DNA of 64,000 nt from Streptomyces sp. XM4193 (GCF_023072595.1 NZ_JALLGK010000007.1:186001-250000), one strand, 5' to 3'; numbered from the stretch's first letter, positions 1 through 8,495 are shown. Notes: generated from the letters alone by a model not told the origin. Made by a program: numbers and translations.

Positions 1-163
1 GCCGTTCGCCGCGCTGCTCGGCGCGTCCCTGCTGACCGCCGCCGACGTGGTCGGACGGCTCGTGGCGCGGCCCTCGGAGATCGAGGTGGGCATCGTGACC
101 GCGCTGATCGGCGGCCCGTTCTTCCTGTACATCGTCCGCCGCCAGAAGGTGCGTGCCCTGTGA
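1..163 (+). CDS. Iron-siderophore ABC transporter permease, FecCD family (3' end only)
   Basis: Only the last 53 codons are in the window; the start lies upstream. The reading frame begins at base 2 and ends with TGA at 161-163. The visible C-terminus is hydrophobic (alternating Ala/Leu/Gly helices, then GGPFFLYIVRRQ and a basic end), which is the standard ending of FecCD-type permeases of siderophore and B12 importers. The stop overlaps the GTG start of the next permease, so the two are translationally coupled. They would form the heteromeric membrane channel of one importer. A substrate-binding lipoprotein gene is expected upstream, outside the window. Confidence 0.85.
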   Translation, partial: PFAALLGASLLTAADVVGRLVARPSEIEVGIVTALIGGPFFLYIVRRQKVRAL

Positions 164-1212
164 CCGCCGAACTGCTCACCCGCCGCCCGGAGTTGGCCGC
201 GGTCGCCGCGGGCCGGATCCGCCGGGCCTCGCGCCGGCGCCGGGTGGTTCTGGTGCTGCTCGTCCTGGTCGCGGCCGTCTTCGCGACGAGCCTGATGGTC
301 GGCCGCACGTACTACCCGCCCGGCGAGGTGCTGCGGGTGATCCTCGGCGAACAGGTGCCCGGCGCCTCCTTCACCGTGGGACAGCTGCGGCTGCCGCGCG
401 CCGTGCTGGCGGTGCTCACCGGTTTCGCCTTCGGACTGGCCGGCGTCACCTTCCAGACAATGCTCCGCAATCCGCTCGCCAGCCCCGACATCATCGGCAT
501 CAGCTCCGGGGCGAGCGCCGCCGCGGCGCTCGCGATCACCACACTCTCGCTCGGCCCGACCCAGGTCTCGATCTTCGCCATCGCCGCCGGACTCGCCGTC
601 GCACTGCTGGTCTACGGACTGGCGTTCAAGGGCGGCGTCGCCGGCACCCGGCTCGTACTGATCGGCATCGGCATCGCCGCGATGCTCGACAGCATCACCT
701 CCTACGCCCTCTCCCGGGCCGCCGAATGGGACCTCCAGGAGGCGATGCGCTGGCTGACCGGCAGCCTCAACGGCGCCGGCTGGTCGCAGGTCACGCCCAC
801 ACTGATCGCCGTACTGGTGCTGGCGCCGGTGCTGCTGTGGCGCAGCCGGGACCTGTCCGCGCTGCAACTGGGCGACGACACCGCCGCCGCGCTCGGCGTA
901 CGGCTCGAACGCACCCGGCTGCTGCTCATCGTCGCCGCGGTCGGGCTGATCGCCTTCGCCACCGCCGCCACCGGCCCGATCGCCTTCGTCGCCTTCCTCT
1001 CCGGCCCGATCGCCGCCCGCATCACCGGCCCGAACGGCTCGCTGCTGGTGCCCTCCGCGCTGGTCGGGGCCCTGCTGGTGCTGGTGGCCGACCTGTGCGG
1101 CCAGTACGCCTTCGACACCCGCTTCCCGGTCGGTGTCGTCACCGGCGTGCTCGGCGCCCCCTACCTCGTCTACCTGATCGTCCGCACCCATCGGGCCGGA
1201 GGCTCGCTGTGA
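160..1212 (+). CDS. Iron-siderophore ABC transporter permease, FecCD family
   Basis: A 350-residue integral membrane protein that forms the second half of a siderophore import channel in the cytoplasmic membrane. After a basic N-terminus (RRASRRRR, residues 22-28) come about ten hydrophobic segments. Family hallmarks are RLPR at 77-80, the conserved NPLASPDIIGISSGA stretch at 104-118, and the GPIAFVAFLSGPIAARITG coupling region in the C-terminal third that contacts the ATPase. The GTG start at 160 overlaps the previous stop (GTGA), and its own stop overlaps the GTG of the ATPase gene, so the three subunits should be made together. Length is normal for the family (330-350). The substrate is inferred to be a ferric siderophore because a siderophore-interacting protein ends the operon; heme or cobalamin cannot be excluded. 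Confidence 0.92.
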   Translation: MTAELLTRRPELAAVAAGRIRRASRRRRVVLVLLVLVAAVFATSLMVGRTYYPPGEVLRVILGEQVPGASFTVGQLRLPRAVLAVLTGFAFGLAGVTFQTMLRNPLASPDIIGISSGASAAAALAITTLSLGPTQVSIFAIAAGLAVALLVYGLAFKGGVAGTRLVLIGIGIAAMLDSITSYALSRAAEWDLQEAMRWLTGSLNGAGWSQVTPTLIAVLVLAPVLLWRSRDLSALQLGDDTAAALGVRLERTRLLLIVAAVGLIAFATAATGPIAFVAFLSGPIAARITGPNGSLLVPSALVGALLVLVADLCGQYAFDTRFPVGVVTGVLGAPYLVYLIVRTHRAGGSL

Positions 1213-2249
1213 CCACCACCCACACCCTCGCCGCCGAGGACCTGCGCCTTGGCTACGGCGACCGCACCGTCATCGAGGACCTCACCCTCACCGTCCCGCC
1301 GGGGCGGATCACCGCGATCGTGGGCGCCAACGCCTGCGGGAAGTCGACCCTGCTGCGCTCGATGTCCAGGCTGCTCGCGCCCCGCGGGGGCCGGGTGGTG
1401 CTGGACGGACGTGCCGTCCACCGGCTGCCCGCCAAGGAGTTGGCCCGCACCCTCGGCCTGCTGCCGCAGTCCCCGATCGCGCCCGAGGGCATCACCGTCG
1501 CCGATCTCGTCGGCCGCGGACGCCACCCGCATCTGGGCGCCTTCTCCCGCTGGAGCCTGGAAGACGACACCGCCGTCGTCGACGCCCTGCACGCCACCCG
1601 TACGACCGCGCTCGCCGACCGGCCGGTGGACGAACTCTCCGGCGGCCAGCGCCAACGGGTGTGGATCGCGATGGCCCTCGCCCAGCAGACCGACCTGCTG
1701 CTGCTCGACGAGCCGACGACGTTCCTGGACGTCAGCCACCAGGTCGAGGTGCTCGACCTGCTCACCGACCTCAACCGAAACAGCGGCACCACCATCGTGA
1801 TGGTGCTGCACGACCTCAACCTCGCCGCCCGCTACGCCGACCACCTCGTCGCCCTCGCCGACGGCCGACTCCACATCGCCGGCGAACCGGAGCAGGTGCT
1901 GACCGAGGAGAACGTCCGCGCGGTCTTCGGACTGGACAGCCGCGTCATCCCCGACCCCGTCTCGGGCCGGCCGCTGATGCTGCCGATCGGCCGCCACCAC
2001 GTACACGAGTCCGCACAGGCCGGGCAGGCACCGGAGGCGGACCCCGCGCCGCTCCCCGCCGCCGACCGCCCCGAGAGCCGCCACGAGCACGAGCCCCGAG
2101 CTGCACACGAGCACGAGCCCTGGGACGGACGGCGGCACGAGCACGAGTCCCGGCCCGACCACGGGCACGAGCCCCGAGTCGAACAGCGACACGAGCACGA
2201 GCACGAGCACGCCGCCAACCGCCCTGCGCAGAAGGAGAGTTCCCGATGA
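1209..2249 (+). CDS. Iron-siderophore ABC transporter ATP-binding protein with His/Glu-rich C-terminal tail
   Basis: A 346-residue FepC-type ATPase that powers the two upstream permeases from the cytoplasmic face. Visible motifs are Walker A GANACGKST at 39-47, signature LSGGQ at 143-147, Walker B LLLLDEP at 163-169 and the H-loop His201. The ordinary domain ends near residue 262, as in FepC/FhuC proteins of about 260-280 residues. It is followed by an extra 80-residue tail in which HEHE-type units recur between 291 and 334, giving 12 histidines alternating with acidic residues. The tail is encoded by short imperfect direct repeats of CACGAGCACGAG. Such tails can bind metal, so a role in iron sensing or metal buffering is possible but is inference. 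The GTG start at 1209 overlaps the previous stop, and the stop overlaps the next ATG (ATGA). Confidence 0.93.
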   Translation: MTTTHTLAAEDLRLGYGDRTVIEDLTLTVPPGRITAIVGANACGKSTLLRSMSRLLAPRGGRVVLDGRAVHRLPAKELARTLGLLPQSPIAPEGITVADLVGRGRHPHLGAFSRWSLEDDTAVVDALHATRTTALADRPVDELSGGQRQRVWIAMALAQQTDLLLLDEPTTFLDVSHQVEVLDLLTDLNRNSGTTIVMVLHDLNLAARYADHLVALADGRLHIAGEPEQVLTEENVRAVFGLDSRVIPDPVSGRPLMLPIGRHHVHESAQAGQAPEADPAPLPAADRPESRHEHEPRAAHEHEPWDGRRHEHESRPDHGHEPRVEQRHEHEHEHAANRPAQKESSR

Positions 2250-3109
2250 GCCGCGCAAGTGAGCGCCCCCAGCCGATCCGTCCGCGCGACGCTGTCGTCA
2301 CCCGGCTGCGGGTGGTGCGCACCGCCCGGGTGAGCCCCGGTTTCGTCCGGGTCACCCTGCTCGCCGACGACCCGGCGTTCACCGCCTCCTTCCGCAGCCT
2401 CGGCCACGACCAGTGGTTCCGACTCTTCTTCGACCACGCGAAGAACGGCCCGCTGCTGCTGCCCGACGGCGGCGCAGAGGGGTGGCACAGCCGACTGCTG
2501 GCGATGCCCGAGGACCGACGCTGCACCGTGCGCAACTACACGGTCCGCGACGCCCGGCGGCTGACCGGACGGCTCACCGACCGCTGGGAGTTCGACGTCG
2601 ACTTCGTCGTCCACACCGGCCCGGACGGCGAGGTCGAGGGCGCGGCGGCCAACTGGGCGCTGGGGCTCCTGCCGGGTGACGAGGCCGGACTCCTGGACCA
2701 GGGCCTCCTGTTCACCCCGCCGACCACGCCGGTGCCGATGACGATCGTCGCCGAGGAGACCGGGCTGCCCGGCGTCGAGGGCATCGCCCGCTCGCTGCCC
2801 GCGGGCGTACGCGCCACGCTGCTGCTGGAGGTGCCGCACCCGGACGACCGCCGCGAACTGCACTCGGCGGCGGACCTGGACGTGCACTGGCTGCCGCGCG
2901 CCGATCCGGCCGACGCACCCGGGCAGGCCGCCCTCGCGGCCCTGGCCACCCGCCCGCCGGCGCCGGAGAGTTACGTCTACGCAGCGGGTGAGGCCGGCTT
3001 CGTACGGGAGGCCAAGCAGCTCGCCCAGCACGCCGGCGTACCCGCCGACCGTATCGACGCCCGCGCCTACTGGCGCCTCACCCGCCCCCGCACCACCACC
3101 CCCGCCTGA
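2246..3109 (+). CDS. Siderophore-interacting protein (SIP family FAD-dependent ferric-siderophore reductase)
   Basis: A 287-residue cytoplasmic flavoprotein. SIP/ViuB proteins reduce Fe(III) on imported siderophores and so release the iron. The N-terminal FAD-binding beta-barrel carries the family signature RNYTVR at residues 96-101. The C-terminal NAD(P)H-binding-like half ends with the typical pattern AAGEAGFVREAKQLAQHAG followed by an AYWR tail. The ATG at 2246 overlaps the ATPase stop as ATGA and has a GAAGGAGA ribosome site just upstream, which fixes the start. As the last gene of the operon it indicates that the transporter carries ferric siderophores rather than cobalamin. Length is normal. 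A 545-base non-coding stretch follows. No Fur/DmdR iron box is visible inside the window; it would sit upstream of the first permease. Confidence 0.92.
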   Translation: MSRASERPQPIRPRDAVVTRLRVVRTARVSPGFVRVTLLADDPAFTASFRSLGHDQWFRLFFDHAKNGPLLLPDGGAEGWHSRLLAMPEDRRCTVRNYTVRDARRLTGRLTDRWEFDVDFVVHTGPDGEVEGAAANWALGLLPGDEAGLLDQGLLFTPPTTPVPMTIVAEETGLPGVEGIARSLPAGVRATLLLEVPHPDDRRELHSAADLDVHWLPRADPADAPGQAALAALATRPPAPESYVYAAGEAGFVREAKQLAQHAGVPADRIDARAYWRLTRPRTTTPA

Positions 3110-3546
3110 CTCCGGCAGGACGGGCAACGCAACTCAGCCGTCCCAACTCGGCGGCAGATGGCACCTGTTGACCGGGTACGGGCAAGGCGACTGCCTCCAC
3201 AGCTCGCGGCCGGTCCGTATCGCGACGCACCGCGGACCAACCCGTGCCTCGGTGCACTCGCCCGGCACGTCCACCGCTCTGCGTGCCCCTGTGCACCGCC
3301 CTGCCGGGAATACAGGGGCACGCCCCCGGTCGGACGGGCTCCCCGGCGCCGCCGCGTCCGCCTCTCCGGTCGTCCTTGCGTCCGGGTGCGCACAGACGCT
3401 CCTCGGCGAGTGACCCGTCCATCGTCTCGGGGCCGGACACGCAGTTCGGCGCCGGACAGGCCGTACGACCGGTGCCGACCCGGGGCCCGGGATCCGCCGC
3501 GCCGCTTGGGTCGCCACGACCTGACGCTCCGTGACTGCGTGAAGTG

Positions 3547-3575
3547 TTGACGGGTCCTGCGGGCGTTTCTATAGG
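3547..3575 (+). promoter_or_regulatory. Sigma70-type promoter of the nucleobase permease operon
   Basis: TTGACG at 3547-3552 and TATAGG at 3570-3575 are separated by exactly 17 bases, close to the consensus for the principal actinomycete sigma factor. The predicted transcription start is near 3582, inside the palindrome at 3581-3594, leaving a leader of roughly 75 bases before the ATG at 3656. Confidence 0.7.
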
Positions 3576-3580
3576 GGCGG

Positions 3581-3594
3581 CCAAATCGATTTGG
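3581..3594. promoter_or_regulatory. Palindromic operator CCAAATCGATTTGG over the transcription start
   Basis: A perfect 14-bp inverted repeat with a central CpG, the usual architecture of LacI-family operators. It lies directly at the predicted +1 of the permease operon, a classic repressor position. The LacI-type regulator at 7221-8291, convergent with the end of this operon, is the natural candidate to bind it; that link is inference. I did not see a second copy near the regulator's own start. Confidence 0.6.
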
Positions 3595-3655
3595 CTCCCC
3601 GTTCGGGGCTGGATCGGCCGGAATCTCGAGCGCACCGAACCGAACGGAGCTCGCC

Positions 3656-5038
3656 ATGCCCGATCCCCGCCAACACCTTCGTCACGCTGAGCAACCACCG
3701 GCACCCGAGCCGGTCCATCCGGTCGACGAGTCCCGCCCGCTGGGGCGGATCATCCTCTTCGGCATCCAGCACGTGCTCGTCATGGCCGCGACCCCCATCT
3801 CGGCCATCTTCCTGATGAGCGCGACCCTGAAGCTGGACCCCGGCCTCACCGTCGACCTGCTGTCCGCCGCCTTCGTACTGTCCGGCGTCGGCTCGCTGAT
3901 CCAGTCGCTCGGCCCGTGGAAGTTCGGGCCGCGGCTGCCCTTCGTGATGCTGCCGGGCGGCGCCCCGCTCATCCTCTTCCTCGCCATCGCCGAGCAGCAC
4001 GGGGTGCGCACCGCCACCGGCGCGGTCATCATCACCGCTGTCTTCTACTTCGTCGTGCTGCCGGTCTTCTCCCGGCTGCTGCGCTTCTTCCCCGCGCTGG
4101 TCATCGGCACGATGATCGTGATCGTCGGCGTCAACCTGGTGAAGGTGGGCGCCGTACTGGTCACCGGGCGGCCGGGCGAGCCCGGGTTCGCCGACACCAC
4201 CAACCTCGCGCTCGGCGCGGCGACGATCGGTTTCACCGTCGCCCTCTACCTCCTGTCCAGTGGCATCGTGCGCCAACTCGCCGTGATGCTCGGGCTGTTG
4301 GCGGGTACGGTGCTGGCCGTAGTGATCGGCCAGGCCGATTTCGGCGGGGCCGGCTCAGGCCCGCTGTTCAGCGCTCCGCAGCCGATGCCGTTCGGTTCGC
4401 CGGAGTTCAATCTCATCGCCGCTCTGCCGCTGATGCTCTACAGCCTGGCCTCGATGGCGGAGGCCACCGGTCAGACCGTCATCAACGCCGAGGCCGTGGG
4501 CAAGGAGATCGACCAGCGCGCCGACGTGCCCAAGACGGTTCGCGGCGACGCGGTCACCTCGCTCTTCGGCGGCTTCTTCGGGCTTCCGCTGATGGTGACC
4601 AGCGGCGAGAACATCGGCATCGTCCGGGTGACCGGTGTGCGCAGCCGTTTCGTCACCGCGGCGGCCGGCGTGGTGCTGATCGTGATCGGTTTCCTGGCGC
4701 CGGTGACCGAGGCCATCAGCGTGATCCCCTCGGCCGTGGTCGGCGGCACCGCCATGGTCGTGTTCGCGGTGATCACCGTGCTCGGGGTGCAGATGCTGGC
4801 ACGTTGCGATCTGAGTCAGCACACCAACACGTTCATCTGCGCCGTCGCGCTCGCGCTCGGTCTGCTGCCGATCCTGATTCCCGGCGTCTACCAGGGCTTC
4901 CCGCCGAATGTGCGGATCCTGCTCGAAAGCGGCGTCGCCGTCGGCGCGTTCGTCGCCGCGGTCCTGAACATCCTCTTCCACCATGTGCGGCCGGCCGTGG
5001 TGGCCCGTTTCGCCTCCCGCACCGAAAGCGACCGATGA
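3656..5038 (+). CDS. NCS2-family uracil/xanthine-type permease
   Basis: A 460-residue polytopic membrane protein of the nucleobase:cation symporter-2 family (UraA/PbuX/UapA fold, 14 membrane spans). It imports purines or uracil with protons. The first 30 residues are a soluble proline-rich leader. Hydrophobic helices start at IILFGIQHVLVMAATPISAI, whose GIQHVLVM element is the typical NCS2 first helix. The substrate-binding half-helix region SGENIGIVRVTGVRSR sits near residues 313-330 and resembles the GENIG motif of UraA-like members. A GGAG ribosome site precedes the ATG. The stop overlaps the next ATG (ATGA), so the permease is coupled to the amidohydrolase, which suggests the imported nucleobase is deaminated in the cell. 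Whether the substrate is xanthine, guanine, 8-oxoguanine or uracil cannot be read from sequence. Confidence 0.93.
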   Translation: MPDPRQHLRHAEQPPAPEPVHPVDESRPLGRIILFGIQHVLVMAATPISAIFLMSATLKLDPGLTVDLLSAAFVLSGVGSLIQSLGPWKFGPRLPFVMLPGGAPLILFLAIAEQHGVRTATGAVIITAVFYFVVLPVFSRLLRFFPALVIGTMIVIVGVNLVKVGAVLVTGRPGEPGFADTTNLALGAATIGFTVALYLLSSGIVRQLAVMLGLLAGTVLAVVIGQADFGGAGSGPLFSAPQPMPFGSPEFNLIAALPLMLYSLASMAEATGQTVINAEAVGKEIDQRADVPKTVRGDAVTSLFGGFFGLPLMVTSGENIGIVRVTGVRSRFVTAAAGVVLIVIGFLAPVTEAISVIPSAVVGGTAMVVFAVITVLGVQMLARCDLSQHTNTFICAVALALGLLPILIPGVYQGFPPNVRILLESGVAVGAFVAAVLNILFHHVRPAVVARFASRTESDR

Positions 5039-6426
5039 ATCTTCTCTCCCCCGAACTCCTCCAGGGCGCGGGTCCCCGTCTCCTGGTCCCCGACGCCGTG
5101 TTCCTCCCCGAGGGCCCGGTCGAGGGGCACGCGGTCCTCGTGCTCGACGGCGTCTTCGGCGACGTCGGCCCGGCCGACGCGCTCACCGCCGCCCACCCGC
5201 ACCTCTCCCCCGTACATCTGCCCGGCCATCTGCTGATGCCCGGCTTCGTCGACGCGCACCACCACCTCACCCAGAGCTTCGGCGCGGCTCTCGCCTTCGG
5301 GGAGCCCTCGGAGATCTTCCGCCGGGTGTGGGTGCCGCTGGAAGGCGCGCTGGACGAGGAATCGGCGTACGTGGCGGCCAAGTTGGCGGCGCTGGAAGCG
5401 CTGCGCGGCGGCTTCACCACCGTCGCCGACGCCGGGACCCGCGCCTCGGTGGACCACGGCGTTCTGGCAGCCGCCACCCGTGAGGCGGGCATACGCTGCG
5501 TGCTCGGGCTCGTCTGCGGCGACGCGGAGAGCGGGGACTCCGCGGAGGCGCTGGCCCGCGCGGAGGCCCATCTGGCGCGGTACGCCCAGGACCCGCTGGT
5601 CCACCCCTCGTTGGCCGTTCCCGTGCCCGAGGCCGCCACCGCCGAGGTGCTGCGCGCCACCGCCGCGCTGGCCGCCGACGCCGGAGCGGTCGTCCAGATC
5701 CATGTGAACGAGCATCTGGCCGGGGTCGAACGCTCCCTCGTCCAGCACGGGTTGCGGCCCCTGGAGTACCTGCACCACGTGGGCGCGCTCGGTCCGCAGC
5801 TGCTCGCCGCGCACGCCACCCTGCTCACCCCGCGCGAGCTGTCGCTGCTCGCGGAGACCGGGGCGGCCGTCAGCTACAACCCGGTCGCCAGCGCGTGGAA
5901 GGGGAACGCCGTCGCGCCCGCCACCGCCATGGCCGAACGCGGCATCCGCTTCGGGCTGGGCACCGACGGCACCCGGGCGGACGGCTTCCGGCTCGTCGAG
6001 GCGGCGGAGTTCGCCCAGCGGCTCACCCACGGTCTGACCACCGGCGACTCCTCCTGCGGCGCCGGCTGGACCTGGCTGGACCGCGCCGCACGCGGAGGCG
6101 CCGACGCGCTCGGCCTCGGCGCCCGCACCGGAACGGTCGCGCCGGGGATGGCCGCCGACTTCCTCCTGGTCGACATCTCCACCCCCGAGCTCGCGCTCTC
6201 CTGGGACGTGCCGTGGGAGCTGCTGCGACGCGGCAACCGCGACCAGATCACCTCGGTCCACGTCGACGGTCTGCTGCGCATGTGGCGCGGCAGGCCCACC
6301 GGTTGGGACGCCGACACGCTGGTGCGGCAGGCCGTCGCACACTCCCGGGAGACGGTCCGCCGCGCCCGGATCACCCAGGCGCACCCCACCTCCGCGGCGG
6401 CTCGGGAGCGGAGCGGAGCACAGTGA
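5035..6426 (+). CDS. Amidohydrolase family deaminase (guanine/8-oxoguanine/5-methylthioadenosine deaminase-like)
   Basis: A 463-residue cytosolic metal-dependent hydrolase of the TrzN/AtzB/SsnA-type amidohydrolase branch that deaminates purines and related rings. The metal and catalytic residues can be placed: DAHHH at 73-77 (ligands His75 and His77), HVNEH at 223-227 (ligand His223, general acid/base Glu226), AHATL with His260, and GTDG with Asp311. The first and last 60 residues form the usual small beta-sandwich (LLMPGFVDAHHH entry, GTVAPGMAADFLLVD exit). The ATG overlaps the permease stop and the stop overlaps the next gene, so the product acts on what the NCS2 permease imports. A guanine- or 8-oxoguanine-type substrate is likely; the exact one is not decided by the motifs. 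Confidence 0.88.
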   Translation: MNLLSPELLQGAGPRLLVPDAVFLPEGPVEGHAVLVLDGVFGDVGPADALTAAHPHLSPVHLPGHLLMPGFVDAHHHLTQSFGAALAFGEPSEIFRRVWVPLEGALDEESAYVAAKLAALEALRGGFTTVADAGTRASVDHGVLAAATREAGIRCVLGLVCGDAESGDSAEALARAEAHLARYAQDPLVHPSLAVPVPEAATAEVLRATAALAADAGAVVQIHVNEHLAGVERSLVQHGLRPLEYLHHVGALGPQLLAAHATLLTPRELSLLAETGAAVSYNPVASAWKGNAVAPATAMAERGIRFGLGTDGTRADGFRLVEAAEFAQRLTHGLTTGDSSCGAGWTWLDRAARGGADALGLGARTGTVAPGMAADFLLVDISTPELALSWDVPWELLRRGNRDQITSVHVDGLLRMWRGRPTGWDADTLVRQAVAHSRETVRRARITQAHPTSAAARERSGAQ

Positions 6427-7133
6427 CGGTGATGACGCTTTCGCTGCTGGCCTGCACCGTCGCGCTCGCCGCCTTCGTCCAGGGCAGCAGCGGCCTCGGC
6501 TTCGCGCTGATCGTCGCGCCGGTGACGGGAATCCTCGCGCCGGAGCTCCTCCCGGTGTTCGTCCTGGCCGCGATGATCCCGCTCAACGCCTACGTCGCCT
6601 GGCGGGAACGCTCCGCGCTGGATCTGCGCGGCGCGTCCTGGATCTCCGCGGCGCGGCTGGCCGCCACACCCGGCGGGCTCGCCCTGCTGTGGCTGATCCC
6701 CGAACGGGGGTTGGGCCTGTTCGTGGGGGTGGCCACCGTGTTGGCGGCGGTGGTGAGCCTGGCGGCCCCCGCCTTCACCCCGGGCCGCGCGGCCTATCTG
6801 GGAGCGGGCGTGGTGACGGGGCTGACCGAGACCGCCACCGGTGTCGGCGGGCCGCCGCTCGCGCTCGTCTACCAGCACCGGCCGCCGTCGGAGCTGCGCG
6901 CCACCGTCGCGGCCTGCTTCCTGGTGGGCGAAGTCGCCTCGCTGGCGCTGCTGTTCGGCACCGGGGTGGGAAGCGCCGAGGACCTCGGCCCGGTGCTGAC
7001 GGTGCTCCCGGCGATCGCGTTGGGGGCGTGGCTGAGCCGTCTGGTGCACCACCGGCTGGACGCGCGCCGGATGCGCCTGTTCGTGCTCGTCTTCGCGCTG
7101 GTCTCGGGGGCCGCCCTCATCCTGGGCATGTGA
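6423..7133 (+). CDS. TauE/SafE family membrane permease
   Basis: A 236-residue membrane protein with about eight hydrophobic segments and the duplicated TauE/SafE pattern. The first half has FVQGSSGLGFALIVAP and the second GVVTGLTETATGVGGPPLAL, both typical signatures of sulfite/sulfoacetate-type exporters. It starts with GTG at 6423, overlapping the amidohydrolase stop, and is therefore the third coupled gene of the operon. Family members export small organic or inorganic anions. In this purine operon it may remove a degradation product or import a related anion, which is inference. A nearby alternative ATG at 6432 is possible but has no better ribosome site. Length is slightly short for the family (240-270). 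Confidence 0.82.
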   Translation: MTVMTLSLLACTVALAAFVQGSSGLGFALIVAPVTGILAPELLPVFVLAAMIPLNAYVAWRERSALDLRGASWISAARLAATPGGLALLWLIPERGLGLFVGVATVLAAVVSLAAPAFTPGRAAYLGAGVVTGLTETATGVGGPPLALVYQHRPPSELRATVAACFLVGEVASLALLFGTGVGSAEDLGPVLTVLPAIALGAWLSRLVHHRLDARRMRLFVLVFALVSGAALILGM

Positions 7134-7220
7134 CTCCTCCGAAAGAGTGCGTGGCCAGGTGGTCGCGCCCGTGCGACACGGCCGGGACGGCCGGGCGCGC
7201 GGGCGCGGGCGGTGGGGGCG

Positions 7221-8291
7221 TCAGTGCGCGCGGTCGCCGGCAGGTGTGCGCGAGGAGGACTCGCGCGCGATCACCCTCGGCCGGCTGGAGGCGGCCGGTT
7301 CCGGCGCCGGAACAGGGTTCCCGCGCAGCCGTCCCAGCAGCAGCTCCACCGCGGCGAAGGCGGCCCGGTCCAGTTGCAGGTCGACGGCGGTCAGCGGCGG
7401 CCGGCTGGTGCGCGCGCGCAGCCCGTCGTACCGGGTGACGACCATGACGTCGGCCGGGATCCTGCGCCCGCTGTCATGGATCGCCCGTACCGCGCCCACC
7501 GCGAAGGCGTCCACCATCGCGCAGACCGCGTCGATCTCGGGATGCTCGGCGAGCAGCGCGGCGCACCGGTCGTAGCCGGCCTGCTCGCCCCCGGCCTCCG
7601 GTTCCGCGGCCACGATCGGCTCCCAGCCGTACTCACCGGCCGCCCGCTCGTACGCGGCGCGCGCATCCACCGCGGAGTGGCGGGAGTTGGCGCCGACGAT
7701 CAGCGCCGGGTGCCGCGCGCCCTGCTCCCGCAGATGCTCCAGCAGCGCCTCGGTCACCGCCTCACCGCGCAGATCGACGTAGGGGCACTCCTCCTCGGCG
7801 GCGACCGGCCGGCCGAGCGCCACGCAGGGCAGTCCGCGCTCGCGCAGCTGCGCCACCGCGACGTCGGCCACGTCCGGCTCGACGACGATCGCGCCGTCGA
7901 TGTCCACCGAGTACAGGGCGGAACCGGACTCCACCGGCGGGACCAGCACCAGCGCGTAGTCGTGCAGCAGGGCGCTCTCGGCAGCGGCGGCGGCCACCTC
8001 CATGTAGAACCCGAGCCGCGACGGTCCGCCGGCGACCGCGAAGGGCATCGAGGAGGCGAGCGCGATGGCCCTGGCCTCTCCGCGCCGCAGCCGCTGCGCA
8101 CGCAGATTGGGCCGGTAGCCGAGCTCGGCGGCCACCTCTTTGATCCGCGCCCTGGTCCGCGGGTCGACCTTGCCGAGCCCGTTCAGTGCGTGCGAGACCG
8201 TCGTGCGCGACACCCCGGCGGCGCGTGCGACATCGGCGATCGTCGGCGGCTTGGGGCCTGAACCGTTGGGACCTGAACCGGAAGTGGGCAT
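7221..8291 (-). CDS. LacI family transcriptional regulator
   Basis: A 356-residue repressor-type regulator. The N-terminal helix-turn-helix is clear (TIADVARAAGVSRTTVSHAL at 17-36, then the hinge helix region ending RPNLRAQRLRRG), followed by a periplasmic-binding-protein-like sensor domain. The ATG at 8291 is chosen because GAGGAG lies upstream and because residues before it are low-complexity. It is convergent with the nucleobase operon, 87 bases away, and is probably its repressor through the CCAAATCGATTTGG site; this is inference from position and operator type. The effector would be a purine-related molecule or a sugar, as the LacI sensor fold serves both (compare PurR). No operator-like palindrome was seen just upstream of the gene itself. 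Confidence 0.9.
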   Translation of the reverse strand: MPTSGSGPNGSGPKPPTIADVARAAGVSRTTVSHALNGLGKVDPRTRARIKEVAAELGYRPNLRAQRLRRGEARAIALASSMPFAVAGGPSRLGFYMEVAAAAAESALLHDYALVLVPPVESGSALYSVDIDGAIVVEPDVADVAVAQLRERGLPCVALGRPVAAEEECPYVDLRGEAVTEALLEHLREQGARHPALIVGANSRHSAVDARAAYERAAGEYGWEPIVAAEPEAGGEQAGYDRCAALLAEHPEIDAVCAMVDAFAVGAVRAIHDSGRRIPADVMVVTRYDGLRARTSRPPLTAVDLQLDRAAFAAVELLLGRLRGNPVPAPEPAASSRPRVIARESSSRTPAGDRAH

Positions 8292-8436
8292 CTGCGCGGA
8301 CCGCTCCTCGCTCGGCAGGACGTGGCAGACCCATCCTCGCCCCCGGCGACCGAGATGCGGCACCCGGGCCCGAACCGGATCAGGCGCCGGGGCCCGTGCC
8401 GGAGCCGGACGCGGGCGCAACTGCGGCCGCGCGGAA

Positions 8437-8474
8437 GCCGGGCCCGTACCGCTCGGATGCGGTACGGGCCCGGC
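8437..8474 (-). terminator. Intrinsic hairpin terminator downstream of the small DUF6243-like gene
   Basis: A perfect 15-bp inverted repeat (8437-8451 with 8460-8474) around an 8-base loop. It lies 21 bases beyond the stop of the minus-strand gene ending at 8496. High-GC stems without a T-tract are the norm for Streptomyces terminators. It also insulates the LacI gene from read-through. Confidence 0.8.
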
Positions 8475-8495
8475 CCACTGCGTTCCTGCGGTGCG

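Larger units (their letters stand above)
3110..3655. other. Intergenic region between siderophore and nucleobase operons
   Basis: There is no convincing gene in this 546-base gap. The open frames in it are short, differ between strands and lack ribosome sites or recognisable protein sequence. Its functional part is at the right end: a promoter and a 14-bp palindrome in front of the permease gene, listed separately. Confidence 0.6.

Noticed and set aside
2083..2213. Repeats of CACGAGCACGAG considered as a CRISPR array or satellite
   Set aside because: Units are short, irregular and in frame inside a coding gene; there are no spacers.
3134..3550. Several 90-140 codon frames on both strands in the gap after the siderophore operon
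   Set aside because: They overlap each other, lack ribosome sites and read as Arg/Pro-rich low-complexity sequence.
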